Translations under genes and position numbers: made by a program | Source: Leptobrachium leishanense | Taxonomy: Eukaryota > Chordata > Amphibia > Anura > Megophryidae | Reading direction: 5' to 3' | Length of the DNA stretch: 64,000 bases | NCBI GenBank assembly: GCA_009667805.1 | Contig: CM019066.1 | Coordinates: 116,364,190 to 116,428,189, forward strand | Notes under the pieces: model-generated | Databases searched by the model: none | The model's input: only the letters and a program-made list of their open reading frames with translations | What the model was told of the DNA's origin: nothing | Shown: positions 50,431 through 62,766 of the stretch, one piece after another | How positions within the stretch are numbered: the first letter of the stretch is position 1 | Layout: every line of letters begins with the position of its first letter

Positions 50431-50577
50431 TTTACAGTGACAAGAAAAAGTATGTGAACCCTTTGGGATTACGTGGAGTTTTGCATGAATTGGTCATAAA
50501 ATGTGCTCTGATCTTCATCTAAATCACAACAATTTGAAAAACACAGTCTGCTTAAAATAATACAACACAAACATTAT

Positions 50578-50757
50578 CAGGGTTATTCAGAGAGCGTGAA
50601 AAGCAGGAGAATGACTGGAGAATGAAAAATTCTAGGTCAAAATAGCCGATTTGGAAAGTGAGATGAAAGGGAGAGTTTTTATGGTTTGGCTATTTTGACC
50701 TAGAATTTTTCATTCTCCAGTCATTCTCCTGCTTTTCACGCTCTCTGAATAACCCTG
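50578..50757. mobile_element. 180-bp palindromic MITE in the Tc1 left terminal region
   Basis: CAGGGTTATTCAGAGAGCGT... and ...CTCTGAATAACCCTG form a nearly complete palindrome. It is flanked by TAT (50575-50577 and 50758-50760); the sister Tc1 ends read ATTATATG without an insert. A 3-bp duplication suggests the PIF/Harbinger group. Confidence 0.85.
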
Positions 50758-50998
50758 TATATGTTTTCACGTGTTTATTGAACATAACATGTAAACATTC
50801 ACAGTGCAGGGTGGAAAAAGTATGTGAACCCCTAGCCTAATGACTTCTCCAAGAGCTAATTGGAGCCAGGAGTGAGCCAACCTGGAGTCCAATCAGTGTG
50901 ATATTATTGGATGTGTTGCTGAAAGCTGTCCTGCCCTTTAAAAAACACATACCAGTTTTGGGTTTACTGGTTTCAAGAAGCACTGCCTGATGTGAACC

Positions 50999-52021
<1,023 letters not shown>

Positions 52022-52404
52022 GTCCAAAGGTTCACATACTTTTTCCACCCTGCACTGTGAATGTTTACATGTTCTGTTCAATAAAAACATGAAAACATAT
52101 AATGTTTGTGTTGTATTATTTTAAGCAGACTATGTTTTTCAAATTGTTGTGACTTAGATGAAGATCAGAGCACATTTTATGACCAATTCATGCAAAACTC
52201 CACGTAATCCCAAAGGGTTCACATACTTTTTCTTGCCACTGTACATGCATTACACTGGGCACATCCTTTATTTGACTGATATTCCCTGTTTTTTTAGGAT
52301 TTCTATTGTTGCAACTGACCACCTGTTATTTTATTGTGCGTCCTCCTCAATTATTAATCTTCGGTGTTTCCCCTATCCAATCTTTCAGTAGGCGGTATTT
52401 CTAG

Positions 52405-53000
52405 AGGATCGGCCAGTATTTCCTAACAATTTTATTGACTGATTGGTATTGACTATTAAAAGTATGAATAAAGAGTATCTTTAGCATTTCTTCTGGTTGT
52501 TTGCTTCTATATTGCAGCATCTCGGTTCTATCCTTTCCTTTAATGTTCTCTACCAGTTTGTCTAGGAAATCTTCCTTGTAACCCTTTTTTACTAAATCTT
52601 TTTTCAATGTTAAATAAAGTATAAATAAAGTATAATAATAATGTTTGGGCTTGTGACACGTAAGTGGATACCTCCGAGCAATTCCTTCTCAACCGAGTCA
52701 GTTGACTGTTCAGTACACTCTGTAACCAGGCCCTAGCATGACAACTACTAAAATCAATGTAGTTGTTCACATCAACTGTTTTAAAAAAGGTTCTGGATTT
52801 AATGGCGTTATTTTCTAGATAAATAGTAAGATCCAAAAAGTTGACCTTTGCTTCACTAAAGTGTGAATCTAGCTGGATCCCCCAGTCAACATCAATTAAT
52901 TCTTTAAAAAAGCTAGTGAAGATTTCTGCACCACCTTTCCAATTAAGAAACAAGTCGTCAATATAGCGCCTGTAAGTTACCAACATCAGATAACCCACGA
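52405..53000 (-). pseudogene. Penelope-like RT fragment, minus strand
   Basis: YRRYIDDLFLNWKGG (RT YIDD motif), then WGIQLDSHFSEAKVNFLD, FFKTVDVNNYIDFSSCHAR and, in a second frame, FIHTFNSQYQSVNKIVRKYW (52607-52401). A frame break near 52600. Its partner endonuclease fragment is at 50430-50026 beyond the Tc1 element. Confidence 0.8.
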
Positions 53001-54053
53001 CGTGCCACGTGGACGGCTACAATGGGAACCACCTGGTTTCACTTTCGGTTCTCCCTCTGAGAGGACTAGTTAAACAAGACTGTCTGGTTATAAATTTTTC
53101 CACTTTTTACCACTGATGAAGCGCCAGAGGAGCGCGAAACGCGTCTGGTTTTCTTGATTTTGTTGACTATATCTTGTCAATCGCTATTTTATTAATAAAA
53201 TTTATTTTATAATATTTATCCATTTGATAAACGACCTATTTTTTGCTACCAGAGGACGCACTTGGTTCCAGGCGAGAGGAGACTTTCTGAAGGGTTGTGC
53301 CTTACAAACAACCATTTATACGAATACCCCTATAACGAGGACAACGCTCTTGGAATGGTGAGTGGGATACACAATCAATCAAATGCAATATCTAGACAAC
53401 AGATTGCACTATGAGAATTATTTCTGCTTTTGTTTGAGATATATCCTGCATAAGAGGATCGTTGGGCTGGAAAGGTGGCCCCAAATAGCCAGTGAGTCGA
53501 CCATATAAGAGCTGGTAGCTGACACACTTTGTGAGTGTATTAGTTCACCATTGCTATTTTTTGTCACTTGGTCTATATGCTATTATGCCATATATATTCT
53601 GTTCTTCTTTTGAGCATAACCTCTAAATGCAAAATATGACAGAAGTCTGTCAACTGTACGTTTGGAGTATACAATATCACTTCTAATTGATGTCAAACTT
53701 TTTTTCCTTTGGTTGTGATATATCATCTTTCTAACACCACTGTATTGGTGTGTTGGAATTGTCGTCTCCTCTCTACACATTTGCGCTTTATGTTTATAAG
53801 GTGAAGGGAAGGTCACCTAACTGGGGTTATGAGCAAATCCATATTTGTGTGCGCCACAGAAAAATCTTTCCTTTGTTGAAGTCACCAAGTCTGACCCCAG
53901 AGCACTCCCTGTATTCTGAACTCTTCCTTGGCTGTTGTAATGCAGCAGTAATGGGTTGGAATTTTTGTTACAGTGAGGTTTGGGGCTGCTATTTGCATCA
54001 AGTTTTACCTCTCTGCAGAGTGCCTGGATAGTGCACAGACAGTGGATTTCCTT
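52814..54053. repeat. 1,240-bp tandem duplication, copy 1
   Basis: TCTAGATAAATAGTAAGATC at 52814 recurs at 54054, and the sequence to GTGGATTTCCTT at about 54053 is repeated in copy 2 (54054-56736) with few substitutions. It spans part of the PLE RT and the PLE terminal region. Confidence 0.9.
53109..53149 (+). ncRNA. Hammerhead ribozyme motif, copy 1
   Basis: ACCA, CUGAUGA (53113-53119), A, GCGC-CAGAGGA-GCGC, GAAAC (53136-53140), GC, GUC (to 53145), UGGU. The core is intact; helix I is 4 bp, helix III is AC/GU. Helix II pairs well only if one A is bulged, which may lower activity. Confidence 0.65.
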
Positions 54054-54348
54054 TCTAGATAAATAGTAAGATCCAAAAAGTTGACCTTTGGTTCACTAAA
54101 GTGTGAATCTAGCTGGATCCCCCAGTCAAAATCATTTAATTCTTTAAAAAAGCTAGTGAAGATTTCTGCACCACCTTTCCAATTAAGAAACAAGTTGTCA
54201 ATATAGCGCCTGTAAGTTACCAACATCAGATAACCCACGACGTGCCACGTAGACGGCTACAATGGGAACCACCTGGTTTCGCTTTCGGTTCTCCCTCTGA
54301 GAGGACTAGTTAAACAAGACTGTCTGGTTATAAATTTTTCCACTTTTT

Positions 54349-54389
54349 ACCACTGATGAAGCGCCAGAGGAGCGCGAAACGCGTCTGGT
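54349..54389 (+). ncRNA. Hammerhead ribozyme motif, copy 2
   Basis: Identical to 53109-53149, offset by exactly 1,240 bp as part of the tandem duplication. Confidence 0.65.
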
Positions 54390-54705
54390 TTTCTTGATTT
54401 TGTTGACTATATCTTGTCAATCGCTATTTTATTAATAAAATTTATTTTATAATATTTATCCATTTGATAGACGACCTATTTTTTGCCACCAGAGGACGCA
54501 CTTGGTTCCAGGCGAGAGGAGACTTTCTGAAGGGTTGTGCCTTACAAACAACCATTTATACGAATACCCCTATAACGAGGACAACGCTATTGGAATGGTG
54601 AGTGGGATACACAATCAATCAAATGCAATATCTAGACAACAGATTGCACTATGAGAATTATTTCTGCTTTTGTTTGAGATATATCCTGCATAAGAGGATC
54701 GTTGC

Positions 54706-55579
54706 TAGGCTTGTGCACCGATTTTTTTTTCGGTTCGATTCGGTTCGATTTGTTCGGATGCTTAAAATTTTCGATTCGGCTCGTTTCGACCGATTTCTGT
54801 TTCGATTCGGTTCGGTTCGGCTCGTTTTTCGTGTACATTTTTTTTTCGGAATATCGACCATTTTTCGTGTTTTCGGGTCACTTTGCTCGTTTTTTGTATC
54901 GACTTTTCGTGATTTCGGAAATTTTCGTTTTATAGGAACGTCTGTTCTCCTCGTTTCAAAGTGTCTAACTCTATTCGTTTTGACGTAAACTACTATGGTT
55001 TACTTTTTTTATACTTTATATATTTTTTTATAATAAATTTTTGGTTTGTTTTTCGGATCCGATAATTCATTCTGTCGATACGATAATTCTGGCGATTCTA
55101 TCGTGTTTTTTTTTTTTTATTAAATAAAGATCCTTTTTTTCTATGAATATACATTTCACAACTTTATTTAATCATATTAAAATGGTATGAAAGCCAAGGA
55201 ACAAAAAAAATGAACAAAACGATTTAAAAAACGCTAAACTGACCCGAATGCCACAAGAAACAAGTGATACGCATTTACAAATACAAAATTTACAGAATCA
55301 GCGATATAACCGATAATAGTTAAATATACGATGTCCAGAATTACCGAAATGGAACCGAAATCACAAATGGAACCGAAATCATGAATAGAGCAAAAATAAA
55401 TTTCGATTTGACACATTTCAAGTCCATTCGAAAAATCCAAAAATTTTTCGTTTCGGCTCGGAAAACTTTTCGGATCTGTCGGTTTTTCGGGTCCGATCCG
55501 ATTCGGAAATTCGGCCGAATCCGAAGACACGAATCGGGAAATTTCGTGAAAATTCCGAAACCCGAAACGCACATCCCTA
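54706..55579. mobile_element. hAT-type element, ends TAGGCTTGTGCACCGA / AAACGCACATCCCTA
   Basis: 874 bp, with flanks ATCGTTGC (54698-54705) and ATTGTTGC (55580-55587), an 8-bp duplication with one change. Copy 1 of the tandem duplication has the empty site AGGATCGTTGGGCTGG. The interior is rich in CGGTTCGATTCGG-like short repeats on both sides, giving long inverted arms. Confidence 0.88.
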
Positions 55580-55936
55580 ATTGTTGCGGTGGAAAGGTGA
55601 CCCCAAATAGCCCGTGAGTCGACCATATAAGAGCTGGTAGCTGACACACTTTGTGACTGTATTAGTTCACCATTGCTATTTTTTGTCACTGGGTCTATAT
55701 GCTATTATGCCATATATATTCTGTTCTTCTTTTGAGCATAACCTCTAAAAATACAAAATACGACAGAAGTCTGTCAACTGTACGTTTGGAGTATACAATA
55801 TCACTCCTAATTGACGTCAAGCTTTTTTTCCTTTGGTTGTGATATATCTTCTATCTAACACCACTGTATTGGTGTGTTGGAATTGTCGTCTCCTCTCTAC
55901 ACATTTGCTCTTTATGTTTATAAGGTGAAGGGAAAG

Positions 55937-56486
55937 TTGTCACGGTTCCCAGATCCCACCACGTAGTACTTAACACCCCACACTACACAGAGCCCAGAAG
56001 CTACCAACAGAGTAGCCGTGAAAGATCCCTAACTGTCTGGTCCTTAGAATTGGCCAGGTAAACTAGCTAGACAGAAAGGGTTAACAACACGGAGAGGAGT
56101 CAGCCGAGCCAGAATCAGGAATACAGAGTTCAGAATGGTCAAATGGAATAGCCGGGTCGATATCAGAGCAGTGGCGTAGTACAAGAAAATGGTCTAGGGC
56201 AACAGAAGGCAGAATAGTCAGAAACAAGCAGAGGTCAATAACGGGTTAATTCAATATAGCAGTCAGGTACAAGGAGCTCAGGTATGGATAACCACGATCT
56301 GGCAACTGCTGAGAAAACACTGAGGGTTTTTAAAGACCTTCACCAGGCCACGCCCCCCACTCAAGCCGCGCCTCATGCAGCCACCTCCCTGCCTGTCTCC
56401 ATTTAAACTGGGCATTGGTCAGCGAGCAGCATCAGACATGCTGTCCTCAAGCACACAGGTAGGGCTGGAAGCTCCCAACGTTACAA
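55937..56486. mobile_element. 550-bp element, ends TTGTCACGGT / CGTTACAA, AAG duplication
   Basis: Absent from copy 1 (GGGAAGGTCACC) and present in copy 2 between GGGAAAG and AAGTCACC. The ends TTGTCACGGT and TTGTAACGTT (reverse complement) are imperfect inverted repeats; target duplication AAG. A repeat starting TGTCACGGTT is also at about 59821. Confidence 0.75.
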
Positions 56487-57303
56487 AAGTCACCTAACTG
56501 GGGTTACGAGCAAATCCATATTTGTGTGCGCCACAGAAAAATCTTTCCTTTGTTGAAGTCGTCTTCACCAAGTCTGACCCCAGAGCACTCCCTGTATTCT
56601 GAACTCTTCCTTGGCTGTTGTAATGCAGCAGTAATGGGTTGGAATTTTTGTTACAGTGAGGTTTGGGGCTGCTATTTGCATCAAGTTTTACCTCTCTGCA
56701 GAGTGCCTGGATAGTGCACAGACAGTGGATTTCCTTTTTCCACAGGGGGCACACTATTCCTCCTTTAAAAAGGGGTGGAAAGGGGTTTTGATATGCTAAT
56801 GAGTGCTTTTAATGTATTACAATTAAAAATCGAAATAACCTGACTTTGGGAGTGAATGGGGTTAAATATCTGGGCAGATACTGCTGACAGCATCTGCCCA
56901 ATTTTTTAATGTACATTTAACCCTGCTAAGCTGATTTTGACCATTTTGTGCACATCATGTTTAAATGCAATTTGAAGTCATGTTTTATTATAGGACCCTG
57001 ACAAATTATATACCATTTTTTTCAGCAGATTCAAAATATATAATTTCTATGTGTATACATCATATCCTGTCAGAATGTATAACAAAAATATTTAAAAAAA
57101 ATAAATTACCATTCAATCATTTACAGTGTATAAAATTATTTGTTCACATTTTATCATCCAAACCTTTGTGGTTATATATTCTATGGGGTGCATTTATTAA
57201 TAAAAAATTAAGTGGAAACCCAATAGTGCATTTTTCGGAGAAAATATACAATTGAACAAAAAGTGGAGAAAACAAAAATTTTCACTTGTGCTTTGGAGGA
57301 TCG

Positions 57304-58363
57304 TGTTCACTAAAAGTCAAACTCAGGAGAACTTGCAAGAGAAGTGAAAAATCTAGACCAAATAGCCGATTTGGAAAGTTACATAAATGGGAGAATTTAT
57401 ATGGTTTAACTGTTTTGACCTACAGGGTTATTCAAAGAGAATCAAAAAGTCACAGCACGTTCGGTGACTTTTCGTTCTCTTCAATTCGGCACGATTTTGC
57501 AATCCCATTTCGGCGACCCTGCGGTGTATTCAGCAAGCACCACAGGGCCGTCGTAATGCAGGGAAAAGTCGCCACAAACCCGCCGAAAACTCACCGCAAA
57601 ACCCGGTGAAGGCACACCGAAAACCCGCTGGAAAAACATCTGGATTAACCCCGCCGAAAACGCCGGAAAAACCCGAGCAGGAGCCGATCACATGCAGTGC
57701 AGCCGGCGGAAAAACCCGACACCGCAGACGAATGGAGTGATAAAAAGACCAGTACGCTTGAATGTATGAAAAGTAAAACGCTGTTTGCAAAGAAACTACT
57801 GAGCGAAAATGTCTGAAATTTACATATGAGGTCCAGGGGATGATAATAAAAAGGGCTGTTACAGAAAAAAGAACAAACGTTGGAAAAAAAAAAATCCTTA
57901 AAAATGCTTAAAATATCCCAAAAAATCTATAAATAAAGAGACTTTTTACTGCAGAATACTATAATCAACGGTTTATTAGATGTTGAATTAAAATGGGAAT
58001 ATTTTTAACATTGAAGCAAATGGGATTCGCCTGAATAAATCTGCCGCATGAAGCAACCGAATGGCAGGGCAAATCGGCAACTTTTCACTGCTGGTTTTTG
58101 TTCTCTGAATAGACGAAGCTATATGGGTATTTCACTGCCCTCGAACAGGCACCGAACAGGCACCGTATGTGCAGGCAATTCGCCAACATTTGGCAAATTG
58201 CCTGCTCTCTGATTAGCCAAATGGCCAAGAAAGGTAACCGAACGCTGATTTTCAGCGTTCGGTTACCTTTCGGCAGCCATTTGGATCTCTTTGAATAACC
58301 CTGCTAGAATTTTCACTTCTCCTGTCAATTTTCCTGAGTTTCACCTTTTGTGAATAGATCTGT
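57304..58363. mobile_element. Palindromic MITE interrupted by a second element
   Basis: The arm AAAAGTCAAACTCAGGAGAA... (57311 on) is mirrored by ...CCTGAGTTTCACCTTTT near 58360. The interior AATAGCCGATTTGGAAAGT and GGTTTAACTGTTTTGACC matches the 180-bp MITE at 50578-50757 (GTCAAAATAGCCGATTTGG). Confidence 0.7.
57423..58303. mobile_element. Harbinger-like MITE, TIR CAGGGTTATTCAAAGAGA, CTA duplication
   Basis: CAGGGTTATTCAAAGAGA and TCTCTTTGAATAACCCTG are perfect inverted ends; flanks CTA at 57420-57422 and 58304-58306. The related MITE at 50578 has the uninterrupted GACCTAGAATTTTT, confirming the 3-bp duplication. The right half belongs to the GATAATAAAA family. Confidence 0.85.
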
Positions 58364-58379
58364 ATGTATAAAACTCTGA

Positions 58380-59490
58380 ACTTGCTCCCAGCCTAGAAAA
58401 GGAGAAGGTGAGTTGCGGCACTGGTATTGCTCATTTTATACGTGACAAATGGACAATGCCATTGCTTTGGAACAAACATAAATAAAAAAATGTTTTCCTT
58501 TTTTTTTTGCTTTTAGCTTTTACATGGTCATGTTTGATATCATTGGAAAGGCCAGACTGTTCTGTCCAATGACACCTAACTGGTCCAAAGGACCCCCGCT
58601 GTCCTCAAAGCAGTGCGGCGGCTTGTGTTTTAGATGGAGCAGTCTGTAATAAAACATTGTGCCATCATCTCCCCATTTGCTCCCATCTTAGAACAGAAAG
58701 AAAAAGTAAATTTTGCATTTTCCCCCCCATTTTTCTATTTTTAGATCTTACTTGGTCAGACTCTGGCCTTTCCAATAATACCTCAAAAGACCTTCTAGCA
58801 TCTATGGTTCTGGAGATACAGGGATCCAAAGGATTCCCTCCATAGGGAATTCCCTGCCTGGCCAGGGGGCAGGTCCTGTTTCTGATGCCAATGTGTCCGT
58901 GCGCGATAACGTCAGTGGGTGGGGGGAGGTCCTGCAGGCAGGGTTGACTTCCAAGATGTCAGCCCCCTGCGGGGAAAGTCTATGATTGGCACCAGATTGG
59001 TGCCAAGCTGTGAACTTTTGATGACGTGCCTGGAGACATCCTCCACATGCTAGCGGAAAAGCAGAGGATGTCTTCCATCACATCTTCTACAGCCAAGAGC
59101 TCTGAACACAAGGTGCTCATCCCTCATCAGTTAAGGGCTTCTGAAATGTGGAGGTCCCGGAAGCCTTTCTACGCAGTTTGTGTACCTATGCAAATTGCAC
59201 ATTGCTTAGAACCTTTGTACTTTTGTACTCAAGTTCCGTACCGGCTGCCTCTCTCAGGACACCTGCTGTTGGGAGCATTTGAGAGAGGATCATCTGTGAC
59301 ATCATCAGTGACCGATCTTGTGACGGTAGCCAGGAAAATCAAAATCTCGATTTCCTGGTGACGTGTGTCTGCGTGGAGGAAACTTCTCCACTTCACACAA
59401 CATTTGTTGGCATACCAGAGGGGGGGGGATGACACAAACTGAGCACTTTAAAACGCTAAAGTGGTCAAGGCAGAGTGTCCTTTTAACATA
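58380..59490. repeat. Mixed repeats, ending in GCAGAGTGTCCTTTTAA
   Basis: The right end (59350-59486: GTGGAGGAAACTTCTCCAC, a G-run, GAGCACTTTAAAACGCTAAA) is the dispersed TTAA-type family seen at 3220-3324. Earlier sequence has no identifiable boundaries. Confidence 0.45.
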
Positions 59491-59820
59491 ATTTCAGGAC
59501 ATCGTGGTCCTGGAATATGATAAAAGGTCTTCAACGCCTTACACATGAAGAACATGTAATCTTTGCATGGCAAAACAAATAACACAAGTTTTAGGCTATG
59601 ATTTGTCTACCTTTTTACCTTTTAGGACCAGTTTACCTTTCTTTTTACTAACTTCCACCATGGTAACAAATAACTTGGCAGCAATCCATTTTTTTTTGCT
59701 CCTCCATAGCTCTGCAGAGTAATTTGGAGAGGGGTTTTATAGAGATAGCCTTCATGTGCGCTCTTTTAAAAACATTATTTTTTTTCACAAATCACTTTAT
59801 TAGGAGGTTTTTAAGACAAT

Positions 59821-60860
59821 GTCACGGTTCACGCCGCAGACGCCGCAAAAAAGGCAAGTAAGGTGCTGTTTCCATTAAAGAATCTGGTTCCGGTCCTGCT
59901 TTTACCACTGTCTGGACTGGTGTCCACGCACTCAGGGATCCGTCCCTGACTTTCCCCTCACCTCTCCAGCCTCAGGTGTGGGCTGGGCTTGCAATGCCCA
60001 TATAATCAGGCCTCACCCTAGCAAGCAATGCTTCTGCGTTACCCTTCCATTCCTTGGAAGACTCATGGTGTGCCTATCCTGCCTGCTCTGCACAGTACCC
60101 TTATTGTACCCTGTGGAGACTACCCTTATTGAACCACCATTATTGCATCCTGTGGAAACTACCCTCATTGCATTCCCGTGGAGACCACCCTCATTGCATT
60201 CCCGTGGAGACCACCTGCCCTGCAAGTATCCTGTGGAGACCACCCTCATTGCATTCCCGTGGAGACCACTCTTCATTCCAATATCCCATTGTGACCCCCT
60301 CATCACAGCATTCCATCTACAACCTCCTTCCTGGACATTCCCTACAATCTCCATTTCTGGACTTCCACTCCCATCACTGCTCCAGAGCTACATATTGATT
60401 TGACCATCTGCTATGGACTTTGACCACTCTATGCCCGCCGCCTGCCAAGTCCTCTGCACAATCTGACCATTCTCCTTCTTTAACCCTCCTGATACCACGC
60501 TTGATCTTGTTGTTTCTTCTGCCCTCTGTGTCTTCTGGTCCGTCCTCTGTGTATCCAGTAAGTGTCTTTAGTTATTTCTGTAGTCCGTGTCCAGTCCAGT
60601 CCAGTCCAGTATCTGTCCTGTGTTATTCTGTATTCAGTGTCTGTGCTATTCAGTGTACCCTGCCCTCTGTATATATTATACTTTCCCAACCAGTTTCTAT
60701 AAGTGTTTATTACTTATTCATTGTCCCCTCTCCTGATTTACGTTTGTTCCTTAGTAAAATAAACCTTTTTACTTTGAAACCCCATTTTACTTGTCTCTGT
60801 TTGTGTAACCACACCTTGGGCTCGTTAAGTGGTACAGGTACAGTATAAAACAGTCATAAG
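59821..60860. repeat. Repeat beginning TGTCACGGTTCACGCC, with minisatellite
   Basis: CpG- and pyrimidine-rich sequence without a credible protein. The 5' motif is shared with 55938. The 3' boundary may be near GTAACCACACCTTGGGC (60807). Confidence 0.4.
60105..60270. repeat. 26-bp minisatellite, about 6 diverged copies
   Basis: TCATTGCATTCCCGTGGAGA repeats at 60165 and 60191 (26-bp period), with degenerate units to both sides (CCCTGTGGAGACTACCCTTA). Confidence 0.8.
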
Positions 60861-60869
60861 GTATACAAA

Positions 60870-61830
60870 ACTAGACACAAAGAAATGCGTTGAGTACTTT
60901 AAAAAACATTTTTAGGTGTGTAAGTACCTTTTTTAAAACCCATATTGCTTAGTTTTCTTTTCATTTAATTATGATATAAACCTTTTCTCTGTCAGAGCAT
61001 AATTCAGCACGGGATACTCGTGAGTATCCCATGTGAGACGGTGACTGAATTTATTGAAGGGTATCCTTTACCTTCTTGATTATGGGTTTGGAAGGCACAT
61101 CAGTTATTATTGTCATGTGTAAAGAACATTGTGGTGAGTGTTTCAGCTAATTAAAACCAAAACGTTGACATATAACCAATGCATAAGGCACTGTAATGCT
61201 ATGGAGGATGTCTGTAGGCATGACACAGGTATAACAATATGCAGCAGGCACGTATCAGCTCAGTGTTGGATGGCAGCCATGCTATATTTATGCTATGATT
61301 GATTGGTGGGAGTGTTTGACATTTCCGCTTTGGCGTTTCTATTTAAAAATAAAATATGATGTACACTTGTTTGATGTTCACTCACAAGCACTTCATTCTG
61401 TCACATACTCTATGTATTATTACATTATGATTAGGAGTATCTTGTGAAGGTAGAAAAATGTCCAACATTTATGTTTTTGTCTCTCAAACTGGTAGGCATA
61501 TAATTATTTCAAAACAAAAAATAAACAACATAATTGTCCATCTAAATGAAAACATTTGTTTAACTAAATGGGGGGGGCTCTTCTGTTGAATTGCTAGATA
61601 AAATGTGCAATACCATGCCGTTAATACTTCTTCCAATAAACATTATTGATGTTAAGAAAACAAAATAACACAAATAATATATACAACATCATTAGAATAA
61701 GAAATGAAAAGGGTTATATGGAGCTGACAAGAAAACAGTAAAGGTAGTACTTTAAAGTTTCAAGAGATCAGGAGAGGGAGATCAAAGTAATGTGAGTAAC
61801 ATGGAACAGAGAGAAGAAAATAATATATGG
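60870..61830. other. No gene seen
   Basis: AT-rich intergenic sequence. Only a short hairpin GGGATACTC-GT-GAGTATCCC (61011-61030) stands out. Confidence 0.4.
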
Positions 61831-61839
61831 AGAACTAAA

Positions 61840-62640
61840 TATCGTCCTGTAAATGATGCAGCATAAACAATGAATCAAGAGTATAATACATTATAACAAT
61901 AATGTGTATATCAGCCCCCTTGAGAAATGCACTCACAAGATAGTAGTTACCCCTCCCTCGTATATATAAATGACACTGAATACAGCAACAGCCAACGCCA
62001 ATCTGCATAAGCGGCAGCAGCAACTCCCGGGCAACAGCAGCAACAGTGATCATCAAGGCAGGAGCAAATCAATTCATATTAGGACTTTCTGCAATAAAAT
62101 AAGGGATTTATTATACATAAATATACTATCCAACGCGTTTCGTTGGCAAGTCAACTTTATCAGGGATTAAAAAACATAAATATAACACCTCTGATTTAAA
62201 TAGTCTCAGCTTATATTTCCAACGGTTAATTTCTTCCGCGTTCCATCCTTGGAACTCACGCTGACGGTCCTCTCAGCGCACGTCTCTGAAATTCTGGATC
62301 TCTGCCATTTTAAAACAAAGTAGTGGTCACTATTGGCCAGGCAACTTCACGGAAGCCATCTTTAAACATCCAAAATGCTCACAATCCATAATTCCAGTTC
62401 TCTACCATCTTCTAATGGGGTGGCGATCACGGTTGTCCAATAGGAGCAATAGTTCTGGTGTGCGTCCTCTTTGAAAATCCCACATGCCGACATCTCGGAG
62501 TGAAACATAATATAAAAGCAAAACAGCACTCTGTATACCATGAACCTACAAAATCCTGATAAAATACAATTAACAACATCCATCTCCATATTTGAACCTC
62601 CCGCATTCCAAGTACCCATCTTGTATATCCATCTGCTCTG
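61840..62640 (-). repeat. PLE-type terminal region, minus strand, with hammerhead-like fold
   Basis: Contains the motif at 62125-62168. The segment 61843-61900 is repeated in inverse at about 63465-63522, so two oppositely oriented fragments of the same element bracket this area. Confidence 0.5.
62125..62168 (-). ncRNA. Hammerhead-like motif with altered core (CUGAUAA)
   Basis: Minus strand: AUCC, CUGAUAA (62163-62157), helix II AGUUG...CCAAC, GAAAC (62141-62137), GC, GUU, GGAU. All helices form, but the core G8 (CUGAUGA) is A. G8 is the general acid of catalysis, so this copy is probably inactive. Confidence 0.6.
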
Positions 62641-62766
62641 AGAGCTAAATGGGGTTTCTACTTTGTGGTTAACTGTTTGTGTACATTTGTTTCCAATGTT
62701 GGTTCTGGAGAGGAGCAGTACAGGAAGAGCGTTGCCAGGGGTTCAGAGCATGGAATGTGACACTAA

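Larger units (their letters stand above)
54054..56736. repeat. 1,240-bp tandem duplication, copy 2, with two insertions
   Basis: Follows copy 1 head to tail. It carries extra sequence at 54706-55579 and 55937-56486, both absent from copy 1; without these and their duplications its length agrees with copy 1 to within a few bases. It includes another PLE RT fragment on the minus strand (54238-54005, YRRYIDNLFLNW, with YIDD changed to YIDN). Confidence 0.9.

Noticed and set aside
60420..60848. 142-codon plus-strand ORF rich in Ser/Pro/Leu
   Set aside because: Pyrimidine-rich repeat sequence in a TGTCACGG-type element; no domain and no conservation evidence.
61011..61030. Short hairpin as a terminator or iron-responsive element
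   Set aside because: Stem of 9 bp with a 2-base loop lacks the CAGUGN loop of an IRE and has no gene context.
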